This document shows positions 11,712 through 19,482 of a DNA stretch of 48,619 nt, in pieces. The notes below the pieces were generated by a model. That model worked only from the letters and a program-made list of their open reading frames with translations. It was not told the DNA's origin and ran no database searches. How positions within the stretch are numbered: position 1 is the first letter of the stretch; each line of letters starts with the position of its first letter. A program made the translations under genes and the position numbers. This DNA is from Oscillospiraceae bacterium (GTDB lineage: Bacteria > Bacillota > Clostridia > Oscillospirales > Oscillospiraceae), in assembly GCA_017465025.1 (NCBI GenBank), contig JAFTXM010000009.1, forward strand, positions 1 through 48,619, read 5' to 3'.

Positions 11712-12478
11712 CAGTTTTCACCGCCTTCACAACGCTTTATAAATTCCTCTGCCAGTTCTATGTAGGCCCTGCTGCCCCGGTTTACCCTGTCGTAGACTAT
11801 GCCGGGCTTTCCGTGGCTGGGCGCCTCGGAAAGTCTTATACTTCTTGGTACCACCGTGTTATATACTTTATCACCGAGGTACTTTCTCAGCTCGTCCGCC
11901 ACCTGAGTGGTAAGATTGGCTCTTGCATCGTACATGGTCAGCACGATGCCCTCCACCTCAAGGCGCTTGTTCAGCCTTTTTTTGCACATTTTGATGCTGG
12001 TCACAAGGTCGGCTATACCTTCCAGTGCATAGTACTCGCACTGCATGGGGATCAGTACGCTGTCCGCGGCCACAAGGGCGTTGACAGTCAGAAGCTCAAG
12101 AGAGGGCGGGCAGTCAATAAAGATATAGTCATAGTCACTGTAAAGACTCATCAGTGCGTTTTTCAGCACATATTCCCTGTTGTCTGCATCTATAAGCTCC
12201 ACGGAGGCGGCAGCCAGCTCCTTGCTTGCGGGGATCACATCACCGTAGGGAGTGTGCACCACGCAGTCCGCAGCGGCAGCTTCGTTTATCATCATGTCGT
12301 ATGTATTGGGGCGGGTAGCTTTGGAAACACCCATGCCGGTGCTGGCGTTGCCCTGAGGGTCGCCGTCCACCAGCAGCACTCTTTTACCCAGTTGACTGAG
12401 CGCCGCGCAGAGATTGACGCAGGTGGTGGTCTTGCCTACGCCGCCTTTCTGATTTGCGGTTGCCAGTATTTTCGCCAT
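11711..12478 (-). CDS. parA: Chromosome-partitioning ATPase ParA (Soj)
   Basis: A 255-residue ParA/MinD-type ATPase partnering with ParB and, in Bacillus, modulating DnaA. It starts MAKILATANQKGGVGKTTT with the deviant Walker A lysines, followed by DGDPQGNASTG and DCPPSLELLTVNAL. I chose the ATG at 12478 because AAGGAG precedes it; a longer frame would run through the parS palindrome and the promoter and is not credible. It leads a parA-parB-serS unit. Confidence 0.96.
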   Translation of the reverse strand: MAKILATANQKGGVGKTTTCVNLCAALSQLGKRVLLVDGDPQGNASTGMGVSKATRPNTYDMMINEAAAADCVVHTPYGDVIPASKELAAASVELIDADNREYVLKNALMSLYSDYDYIFIDCPPSLELLTVNALVAADSVLIPMQCEYYALEGIADLVTSIKMCKKRLNKRLEVEGIVLTMYDARANLTTQVADELRKYLGDKVYNTVVPRSIRLSEAPSHGKPGIVYDRVNRGSRAYIELAEEFIKRCEGGEN

Positions 12479-12509
12479 AAGTTCACTCCTTATGAGTTTT
12501 TTCCAATGC

Positions 12510-12538
12510 ATTATATCAGCAATGTGAAAAGTTTTCAA
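12510..12538 (-). promoter_or_regulatory. parA promoter abutting parS-like site
   Basis: On the minus strand TTGAAA (12533-12538) and TATAAT (12510-12515) have a 17-base spacer. The -35 box directly touches the parS-like site at 12539-12554, so ParB binding or spreading could influence expression of parAB. Confidence 0.8.
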
Positions 12539-12566
12539 TGTTTCATGTGAAACATTGAAAACTTTT
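12527..12566. promoter_or_regulatory. parS-like site inside a 40-bp perfect palindrome
   Basis: TGTTTCATGTGAAACA (12539-12554) differs from the parS consensus TGTTTCACGTGAAACA by one central base. It is the centre of a larger inverted repeat with 19-base arms (12527-12545 and 12548-12566) around TG. The arms carry TTGAAA, including the parA -35 box. Confidence 0.85.
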
Positions 12567-12578
12567 TTTGAGAAAAGA

Positions 12579-12594
12579 GGTTTCACGTGAAACT
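12579..12594. promoter_or_regulatory. Second parS-like site
   Basis: GGTTTCACGTGAAACT matches the parS consensus at 14 of 16 positions, differing only at the outer bases, and contains the perfect core GTTTCACGTGAAAC. It lies 25 bases beyond the first site. Confidence 0.85.
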
Positions 12595-12596
12595 AC

Positions 12597-12675
12597 GGCA
12601 GAAGTTTACTTGCTCGGTTCGGACTCGGCAGGAGAAAACGAGCCGAGTCCTCGAAAGAACAAATAAACTTCTGCC
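12597..12675. repeat. 79-bp imperfect palindromic element
   Basis: Outer 12-base arms GGCAGAAGTTTA and TAAACTTCTGCC are perfect complements, and an inner 9-base stem GGACTCGGC/GCCGAGTCC closes a 12-base apex. The connecting segments pair partly. The shape resembles a miniature inverted-repeat element or a folded RNA. No coding potential is apparent and no direct target duplication is obvious. Confidence 0.6.
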
Positions 12676-12678
12676 TCT

Positions 12679-12826
12679 CCAACACAAAAGGCAAGCTTTT
12701 GTGTTGGCTTAAAGGTAAAATGCCATCCCCTTAAGGGGATGGCCCAGGCCAGCCTCTCTTGCCCCTTCAGGGCAATTCACCTTCAGGTGCCGAGTGAAGC
12801 GAGGCGGATGAGGTGAAAAATAAGTC
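12679..12826. repeat. Tandem series of short palindromes after gpr
   Basis: Four stems follow one another: a 12-bp stem with loop GCAAG (12679-12707), a perfect 22-base palindrome (12722-12743), TTGCCC-CTTCA-GGGCAA (12759-12775) and CACCT-TC-AGGTG (12778-12789). The end (about 12798-12817) contains GAGGCGGATGAGGTG, whose complement recurs at 45380-45395. It lies between the gpr stop and the parS sites, and no gene is seen in it. Confidence 0.6.
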
Positions 12827-13681
12827 TCAGCCAACAAGCATCTCCATATCCTCAATGCTCAGACCCGGGTGCAGGGCCATATTTATGCCATAGCCCAGAA
12901 TACGTCCGGCGGAGCGGACAAGAGAGTCAATATCCCTTGGGGTCACAAACATATGCTCCACCCCCTCCTGCTGAGAGAGAGCCGAGGCATCAATAACCGT
13001 AGGCACACCAAGGGCAATGACAGGCACGCCCAGACTTTCCCGGCTCAGCTCCTCCCTGTCGTTGCCCACGCCGGAGCCGGGGGATATGCCGCTGTCGCAA
13101 ATCTGCACACTGCGACAAAGCCGATTTACGTCAGTCCCCGCCAAAGCGTCCACAGCGATGACCAGACCCGGCCTGATCCATTCACAGAGGCATTTTATCT
13201 GCTGGGCGCTTTCCACCCCCGTAGTGCCGAGAACCCCGGTGCGGCAGAGCATCGTGGAGCTGAAATTTTCAAAGCCCTCGATACCGCGCTTTTTCAGATG
13301 GGCGGTCACAAGAATGTTTGAGGCGGTGAGAGGACCAATGGCATCGGGGGTGATGTCCGGATTTCCAAGGGCGGCAATGAGCACGGTCTTATCCCGGTCG
13401 TAATCGGGCGCGCATTTCTTTATGAGCTTTGCAATGGCACCCACCGAGGTGTTGAGACTATCAGAGGAGAGGGGGAGGGCTGCACTGAGTGACAAGGTAT
13501 AATAGCTGCCGATGGGCTTGCCAAGAATTTCGGCACCCTCGTCAGAGATTATCTCCACGGAAAAAAGCTCCAGCCCGTCCAGACTGCCGCTATCGGCAAT
13601 GATCCCCTTCTCCCTCATTTTTCTGAATTGGGATAAATGGGGAGATTCGCAGGCAAGGTCGGTTCTGCCCATAAAAGCCAT
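12827..13681 (-). CDS. gpr: Germination protease GPR
   Basis: A 284-residue protease that degrades small acid-soluble spore proteins at germination, made as a zymogen in the forespore. The N-terminal RTDLACE resembles both the autoprocessing site and the SASP target; the core shows ALGNPDITPDAIGPLTA, GVLGTTGVE and VIAVDALAG as in known GPRs. The chosen start (MAFMGRTDLA) has a strong TTGGAGG site; an upstream in-frame ATG lacks one. The propeptide is shorter than in Bacillus. A forespore sigma-G promoter would be expected, but I could not identify one confidently. Its presence marks the host as a spore former. Confidence 0.94.
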   Translation of the reverse strand: MAFMGRTDLACESPHLSQFRKMREKGIIADSGSLDGLELFSVEIISDEGAEILGKPIGSYYTLSLSAALPLSSDSLNTSVGAIAKLIKKCAPDYDRDKTVLIAALGNPDITPDAIGPLTASNILVTAHLKKRGIEGFENFSSTMLCRTGVLGTTGVESAQQIKCLCEWIRPGLVIAVDALAGTDVNRLCRSVQICDSGISPGSGVGNDREELSRESLGVPVIALGVPTVIDASALSQQEGVEHMFVTPRDIDSLVRSAGRILGYGINMALHPGLSIEDMEMLVG

Positions 13682-13803
13682 GTCACAGCCTCCAAAAATA
13701 GTGTATTCAAACTTGATTATACCCAATATCTTGTATTTTCTTTCAACCCCGGAAAAAAGCAGAAACTCTGAGAAAAAAACTCTGTATTTTTTGAAAAAAA
13801 CCC

Positions 13804-13832
13804 TTGATTTTCAGAATGTTCTTTGCTATAAT
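13804..13832 (+). promoter_or_regulatory. rpsT promoter
   Basis: TTGATT (13804-13809), a 17-base spacer and a perfect TATAAT (13827-13832) lie about 55 bases before the rpsT start. The leader has a small GAGTT/AACTC stem. Confidence 0.8.
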
Positions 13833-13886
13833 CTCTAAACGCGAGTTGTTTAACTCAATTTTGTAGGAGGAGGTGGCAATCGAAAC

Positions 13887-14150
13887 ATGGCCAACATCAA
13901 ATCTTCTGCCAAGAGAGACGAAAAGTCTAAGGAACTCAGAGCAAAGAACCGCGCTGAGAAGACCGTACTCAAGACCATGATCAAAAAGTTTGACGCAGCT
14001 GTTGCCGAAGGCAACCGTGACAATGCCGTCAGTGCCTATAAAGTTGCTGTTAAGACAGTTGACCGTGCGGCCGGCAAGGGTTTGCTGCACAAGAACAACG
14101 CAGCACACAAGAAGTCCGCAATGGCAAGCAAGCTCAACGAGCTGGCATAA
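13887..14150 (+). CDS. rpsT: 30S ribosomal protein S20
   Basis: An 87-residue basic protein starting MANIKSSAKRDEKSKELRAKNRAEK, the standard S20 sequence; it binds 16S rRNA and helps assemble the small subunit. The ribosome site is a long GGAGGAGGTGG. It is a single-gene unit with its own promoter and terminator. The protein is helical throughout and ends HKKSAMASKLNELA, typical of the family. Confidence 0.98.
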   Translation: MANIKSSAKRDEKSKELRAKNRAEKTVLKTMIKKFDAAVAEGNRDNAVSAYKVAVKTVDRAAGKGLLHKNNAAHKKSAMASKLNELA

Positions 14151-14174
14151 GCTGATTTTTAATCATGAAGTAAT

Positions 14175-14202
14175 AAAAGGGATGCATTATGCATCCCTTT
14201 TT
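14175..14202 (+). terminator. rpsT intrinsic terminator
   Basis: The stem AAAGGGATGCA/TGCATCCCTTT with loop TTA is followed by further T, 25 bases after the rpsT stop. Confidence 0.92.
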
Positions 14203-14233
14203 GCTATTGTTAATTTTTCCGGCTGATTTACGC

Positions 14234-14297
14234 CCGGACTTTGTTATCTGACTTGGAAATACAAGAAAGTATTCCCTGCGTCAGATGCCGCGTCCGG
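14234..14297. repeat. Nested inverted repeat between convergent genes
   Basis: Three successive pairings line up around one centre: CCGGAC (14234-14239) with GTCCGG (14292-14297), TCTGAC (14247-14252) with GTCAGA (14280-14285), and GGAAATAC (14255-14262) with GTATTCC (14269-14275, one mismatch). The element lies between rpsT and the oppositely oriented MBL gene. There is no T-run directly after it on either strand, so a simple terminator is unlikely. Confidence 0.5.
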
Positions 14298-14346
14298 ACA
14301 AAAATCAACTCGAAAAAAGGAAATTAAATAAAATTTAAATAATATT

Positions 14347-15225
14347 TCACACCGTCTTCCACATGAGCATCTCATCCTCAAAGTAAAAGTCCAGCTCTCC
14401 CCTGTCCTTCATCCAAGTGAGATAGGAGCGCACAGTGCTGCCCACCAGTACGTGCTGCCCCATGTTCATGGAAAGAGAGTAGTGCTTGAAAAGCTTTTGC
14501 AGCAAAGCCTCGGTGCTGATACCCACGGTGCAGAATTCCTTTATCCGCTCCGCAATTTCAAGGACAACATCCATATTGCAGCGGCAAAGCTCCTTCACAT
14601 CCTCCGCAGCCTCTGCATGGGAGGGTACAAAAACTGCGGCCTCCATTTCCGTTATCTTCCCAAGAATCTCAAGATAGGCGCCCACATCGTAGATAAAGCC
14701 GATGCGGTATTTATCCAGAGTATCCCGGCTTGAGAAAGCGTCAGCCAGGTAAACCACATCATCCCCTGTGCGAAAGCCCACCATATCAAAAAAGTGCCCC
14801 GGCAGCGATATAAGCTCCCAGCCCTCAGGCAGCACATCCTCAGTAAGCTCCTCGCAGTCAAAGCTCTGGGCCATGAGAAACTTGTTGCGAAGCTCCTTAC
14901 AGGGGTAGCCGCCGTAGAGGAAGCTGGGCTCAAGCACAGTGTGGCGGCTGAAATCCCGCTCAATTCCCGGAGCGTAGATCTTGCAGCCGGTCTGCTTTTG
15001 CAGGTACTGGCAGCCGCCGATATGGTCGGCATTGGAGTGGGTCACATATATGGCGGAAAGCTTCCAGTGATTTGAGTCCAGAATCTGCCGTATCTTCCGG
15101 CCCGCATCCTTGTCGTTGCCGCTGTCGATAAGAACGACCTCACTCTCGCTCAGCTTCACCAGCCCTATCTTCGCGGGGCTCTGGATATAATAGCTATTGT
15201 CTCTGGCACAGACAAGCTCAAACAT
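14347..15225 (-). CDS. MBL-fold metallo-hydrolase
   Basis: A 292-residue protein of the metallo-beta-lactamase fold. The metal motif HSNADHIGG follows the first beta-sheet, LISLPGHFFDMVGF supplies a later metal histidine, and FVPSHAE near residue 205 a further one. The C-terminal part (from about residue 225) is a helical tail that looks winged-helix-like, as in MBL proteins with a C-terminal extension. The start MFELVCARD was chosen because GGGAGG is seven bases upstream; an ATG two codons earlier sits too close to it. The substrate cannot be told. The gene has its own promoter (15255-15283). Confidence 0.85.
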   Translation of the reverse strand: MFELVCARDNSYYIQSPAKIGLVKLSESEVVLIDSGNDKDAGRKIRQILDSNHWKLSAIYVTHSNADHIGGCQYLQKQTGCKIYAPGIERDFSRHTVLEPSFLYGGYPCKELRNKFLMAQSFDCEELTEDVLPEGWELISLPGHFFDMVGFRTGDDVVYLADAFSSRDTLDKYRIGFIYDVGAYLEILGKITEMEAAVFVPSHAEAAEDVKELCRCNMDVVLEIAERIKEFCTVGISTEALLQKLFKHYSLSMNMGQHVLVGSTVRSYLTWMKDRGELDFYFEDEMLMWKTV

Positions 15226-15254
15226 TGTCATACCTCCCATGTTTTTCTGAAAAA

Positions 15255-15283
15255 AGTATAGCACAGGGCAGAGGACTATACAA
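15255..15283 (-). promoter_or_regulatory. Promoter of the MBL hydrolase gene
   Basis: On the minus strand TTGTAT (15278-15283) and TATACT (15255-15260) are 17 bases apart, 30 bases before the start codon. Confidence 0.65.
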
Positions 15284-15321
15284 TAAGCTGAAATTGTCTG
15301 GAAAAATTAACAGTTCCTTTA

Positions 15322-15350
15322 TTGACTGGGGAAATGGCCTGTTTTAAAAT
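15322..15350 (+). promoter_or_regulatory. Promoter of the lipid kinase gene
   Basis: TTGACT (15322-15327), a 17-base spacer and TAAAAT (15345-15350) precede the kinase start by about 48 bases. It is divergent from the MBL promoter. Confidence 0.7.
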
Positions 15351-15398
15351 AGAAGCATAAGCTTATAATCATATCAGTAAAAAAAGCGAGGAAAAGCT

Positions 15399-16283
15399 TT
15401 GAAAAAACTCATGCTTATCGTAAACCCTGCCGCAGGCAAGGGCAGCTATAAAGTGAATTTCGGGGAAGCCCTGAATGTTCTGGACAAGGGCGGCTTCCGC
15501 ACTACCCTGTTCTTTACCTCCGCGCCCGGAGATGCCACAGCTTTTGCCAGAGAGCAGGCGGCAAATTTTGACACTGTGGCATGTATCGGCGGCGACGGCA
15601 CCTTGAGCGAGGTGATGTCGGGCCTTATGCATATCCCCTCCCCCCCGCCTCTGGGCTATATCCCCATGGGTACCTCCAACGACGTGGCCACCACTCTCAA
15701 CCTGCCCAAGAACGACACTGTCGGCGCTGTAAAACGCATCCTCAGCGGAGAGGAGCACCCCTATGATGTGGGCGGCTTCGGAGAAGGCTATTTTGCCTAC
15801 ATAGCGGCCTTCGGCGCATTCACCGAGGCCAGCTACGCCACGCCCCAGTCCCAGAAAAAGGCCCTTGGTCATCTGGCATATATCCTGCAGGGTGCAGCCT
15901 CCCTTACAAAGCTTGAGGCCATTGAGACGAGGATAGAGTATGACGGGGGAGTGCTGGAGGACAAGTATATCTACGGCAGCATGTCAAACTCCACCTCCGT
16001 TGCCGGTATGCTGCGTCTGCCGGAGAAGCTGGTGGGTCTGGGGGACGGCATGAGCGAGCTGTTCCTTGTGCGCTATCCGGACACGGTGGACGGCCTTGCG
16101 GACATTGCCACCGCCCTTCTGACCCAGAGCTACGACAGCAAGTATGTCTCCTTCCTGCACACCAAGAAGGCAAAATTCAGCTTTGCCAAGGAAGTGGCCT
16201 GGACGAGAGACGGGGAGGACGGCGGCAAGCACCTTGAAGTGGAGCTTTCAAACTACGCCCACGCCCTCAGCTTTATTTTCTGA
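15399..16283 (+). CDS. Diacylglycerol kinase-family lipid kinase
   Basis: A 294-residue protein of the DAGK catalytic (YegS/DgkB/BmrU) family. The start LMLIVNPAAGKG, the nucleotide-binding ACIGGDGTLSEVMSG (about residues 62-76) and PLGYIPMGTSNDVATTLNLP are the family hallmarks. Such enzymes phosphorylate diacylglycerol or related lipids at the membrane; the exact lipid cannot be deduced. The start is TTG with GAGG eight bases upstream; no ATG fits better. It is followed by a hairpin and the separate asnS promoter. Confidence 0.88.
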   Translation: MKKLMLIVNPAAGKGSYKVNFGEALNVLDKGGFRTTLFFTSAPGDATAFAREQAANFDTVACIGGDGTLSEVMSGLMHIPSPPPLGYIPMGTSNDVATTLNLPKNDTVGAVKRILSGEEHPYDVGGFGEGYFAYIAAFGAFTEASYATPQSQKKALGHLAYILQGAASLTKLEAIETRIEYDGGVLEDKYIYGSMSNSTSVAGMLRLPEKLVGLGDGMSELFLVRYPDTVDGLADIATALLTQSYDSKYVSFLHTKKAKFSFAKEVAWTRDGEDGGKHLEVELSNYAHALSFIF

Positions 16284-16301
16284 AAAAATCCGTATAAAAT
16301 C

Positions 16302-16334
16302 AGGGCAAATTGCGTATAATGCGTAATTTGCCCT
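16302..16334. other. Hairpin between lipid kinase and asnS
   Basis: AGGGCAAATT (16302-16311) and AATTTGCCCT (16325-16334) pair across a 13-base loop. It could act as a weak terminator for the lipid kinase although no T-run follows. Its last base overlaps the -35 box of the asnS promoter, so it could also bear on asnS transcription. Confidence 0.5.
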
Positions 16335-16362
16335 TGAAAATTATATGAGATATAATTATAAT
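16334..16362 (+). promoter_or_regulatory. asnS promoter
   Basis: TTGAAA (16334-16339), a 17-base spacer and TATAAT (16357-16362) form a near-perfect sigma-A promoter. The roughly 50-base leader contains a small GTGCC-CGA-GGCAC stem just before the ribosome site and no T-box. Confidence 0.85.
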
Positions 16363-16420
16363 AAGTATTCGCTGAAATTATCAAAATTTACGTGCCCGAG
16401 GCACAAAAGGATGTATTAAC

Positions 16421-17815
<1,395 letters not shown>

Positions 17816-17826
17816 AAATAATACCA

Positions 17827-17858
17827 AAAAGAGAGAGGACAAATATCCTCTCTCTTTT
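17827..17858. terminator. Bidirectional terminator, asnS and M14 peptidase
   Basis: A 13-bp stem AAAAGAGAGAGGA/TCCTCTCTCTTTT with a 6-base loop; T-runs exist on both strands, and it touches the stop codon of the convergent peptidase gene. Confidence 0.88.
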
Positions 17859-19135
17859 CACGTCACCAAGGCACCCAGCGTCAGTATCCCCAGATTATCC
17901 TCATAGATTTTGTCAAACTGCTCTATGGGCAGCGGGTTCTGCCCCCTTCCCGCCTCGATGGTAAAGCCGGGGCGCAGATAGTTTTTTATAAACCAGTCCT
18001 TGTAGCCTGCAAAGCCGGAGCCATAGGGCGTGCTCTCCGCCCCATAGCCCGAAACTTCCGAAAAAGCTTTGGCTATCTGCTCCGCACCCTCCACCTGATA
18101 CAAAAGGTACTGCCAGTAGATGACCTCTCCCTGCGTGTGGTAGGCCAGCACCAGAGCCGGGTCCACAAGCCTTGTATATTCGCTGACGGCAAGGCTCTCC
18201 GGAGCCTGCAAGGGCTGCTGACCTACAAAATCACCGGGAGCGGGGCTTGTGATGCCGAGAGCAAATTTGTTCTCTCTGGCCTGCTCCCAGCCGGCAGGGT
18301 ACTGCAAATTCAGGTCGATCCCCTGCAAATTGGCCTTCCAGCCGGAGGGAAAAGGGTACTGAGGGTACTGCTGGGAGATATTCAGGGCGAAACTGTAGCG
18401 CTCTCCCCCCTGAAGCTCGCCGGTGCAAAGGTCAATGCCGTCCGGGTTCACGGCGGGCAGGACAAAAATGGAGGCGTAGTCAAAAATCTCCGCCGCGCTC
18501 TGACCGTAGATCAGCCCACCTTCGCTGTAGGCCGCCGCCAGTCTCTCCGCAAATTTCAAAAGGAGAGGCGTGCATATCCACTCATTCGCGTGGTGGGAGG
18601 CGTTATAGAGTACCCTGTTGCCCCCCTGCCCCAGCCGCAGCGACCACAGGGGCTTTCCCATGAAGCTGCGCCCCGCCTCGCCAACACTGATAAAGGGGTA
18701 GCGGGCCTGCAGACCCCGGACACAGTAGGCGATAAGGCCGGAGAAATATGAAATATCCGTGGGCACCACCTCAAAGGGCAGAGGCACGGTCACGACCGCA
18801 CCGGGTACGAGCCTGTTCTCATCCAGCCCCGGATTTGCGGTGAATATGGCGGGCAGGGAGCTGCCGTAACGCTGAGCAATGGAAAAGAGCGTATCGCCGG
18901 AGCTGATGCTGTGGCTGACAAAGCCGGTAAAGTAGGGCATAAGCTGCCGCTGTGTGGCGTTTCCGGCGATACCGTCGGCGTAGAGATTGCGGGAACGCTG
19001 AAAGCTTCTGAGTGCCTTGTCCGTGCCTGTGCCGAAAATGCCGTCCGGACTCAGCGCCCCAAAGCCTGCTCTCGTCAGGGCCAGCTGCAAAAGCTGCACC
19101 GCCGGGCCTATGCTTCCCAATTTCAGCACTCTCAT
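17858..19135 (-). CDS. M14-family D-glutamyl-diamino-acid peptidase with cell-wall binding domains
   Basis: A 425-residue protein with three parts: an N-terminal peptidoglycan-binding-1 repeat (residues 3-62, GPAVQLLQLALTRAGF...DGIFGTGTDKALRSFQ), a LysM domain (about 72-118, ISSGDTLFSIAQRYGSS) and a zinc carboxypeptidase M14 domain. Metal ligands appear in HANE (182-185) and in the later AYHTQGE; the catalytic glutamate is likely in FTIEAGRG near the end. The architecture matches gamma-D-glutamyl-(L)-meso-diaminopimelate peptidase I, which acts on spore or sporulating-cell peptidoglycan. No signal peptide is visible, also usual for that enzyme. The start was set by GGGAGG; an upstream ATG lies before this site. 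Confidence 0.85.
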   Translation of the reverse strand: MRVLKLGSIGPAVQLLQLALTRAGFGALSPDGIFGTGTDKALRSFQRSRNLYADGIAGNATQRQLMPYFTGFVSHSISSGDTLFSIAQRYGSSLPAIFTANPGLDENRLVPGAVVTVPLPFEVVPTDISYFSGLIAYCVRGLQARYPFISVGEAGRSFMGKPLWSLRLGQGGNRVLYNASHHANEWICTPLLLKFAERLAAAYSEGGLIYGQSAAEIFDYASIFVLPAVNPDGIDLCTGELQGGERYSFALNISQQYPQYPFPSGWKANLQGIDLNLQYPAGWEQARENKFALGITSPAPGDFVGQQPLQAPESLAVSEYTRLVDPALVLAYHTQGEVIYWQYLLYQVEGAEQIAKAFSEVSGYGAESTPYGSGFAGYKDWFIKNYLRPGFTIEAGRGQNPLPIEQFDKIYEDNLGILTLGALVT

Positions 19136-19257
19136 GATCCTGTCCTCCCCTGAAATTTCCATGTGGGAAAAGTATATGCTCCGGCAGCCCGGATGATTAC
19201 AGGCTGAAAATAAGGGAAAGATTTTGTCGAAATAGACGGAAAAGTTAAAAATAACAC

Positions 19258-19286
19258 TTGCAATTGAAGGGAAGATTGTATATAAT
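19258..19286 (+). promoter_or_regulatory. Promoter of the sugar-ABC ATPase gene
   Basis: TTGCAA (19258-19263), a 17-base spacer and TATAAT (19281-19286) lie about 200 bases before the start codon, leaving a long transcribed leader. Confidence 0.8.
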
Positions 19287-19292
19287 TTTTAT

Positions 19293-19482
19293 GGCGCATT
19301 GCGCCCAATAATCTGACTGCGTGCCCGGCTCTCCGCTACTAAGTCGTGCACAGCTTTAATAAGGAGGAAAACATATCCCTGTGACTCGGGGTGCGGCAGT
19401 GTGGAGACCTGTCGTAATGCGGCGTGCGAAATGCAGCCGCGAGGCCACATGAGCGGAGGCTCAGTGGTCGGAGTTAGTAAGT
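19293..19482 (+). ncRNA. Structured 5' leader RNA, possibly of a malK-type motif
   Basis: The roughly 190-base leader contains several strong stems: GGCGC-ATT-GCGCC (19293-19305), ATCCC/GGGGT (19375-19392), GCGGC/GCCGC with an inner TGC/GCA (19419-19440), and an 11-bp stem GGCCAC-A-TGAGC/GCTCA-GTGGTC (19443-19469) that ends at the ribosome site GGAG (19470-19473). A strong AAGGAGGAAA (19361-19370) has no ATG after it. Candidate regulatory RNAs named malK-I to III were described upstream of similar ATPase genes; I cannot confirm membership from memory. Confidence 0.6.

Noticed and set aside
12479..12586. N-terminal extension of ParA starting at 12586
   Set aside because: It would translate through a consensus promoter and a parS palindrome, and the inner ATG has AAGGAG.
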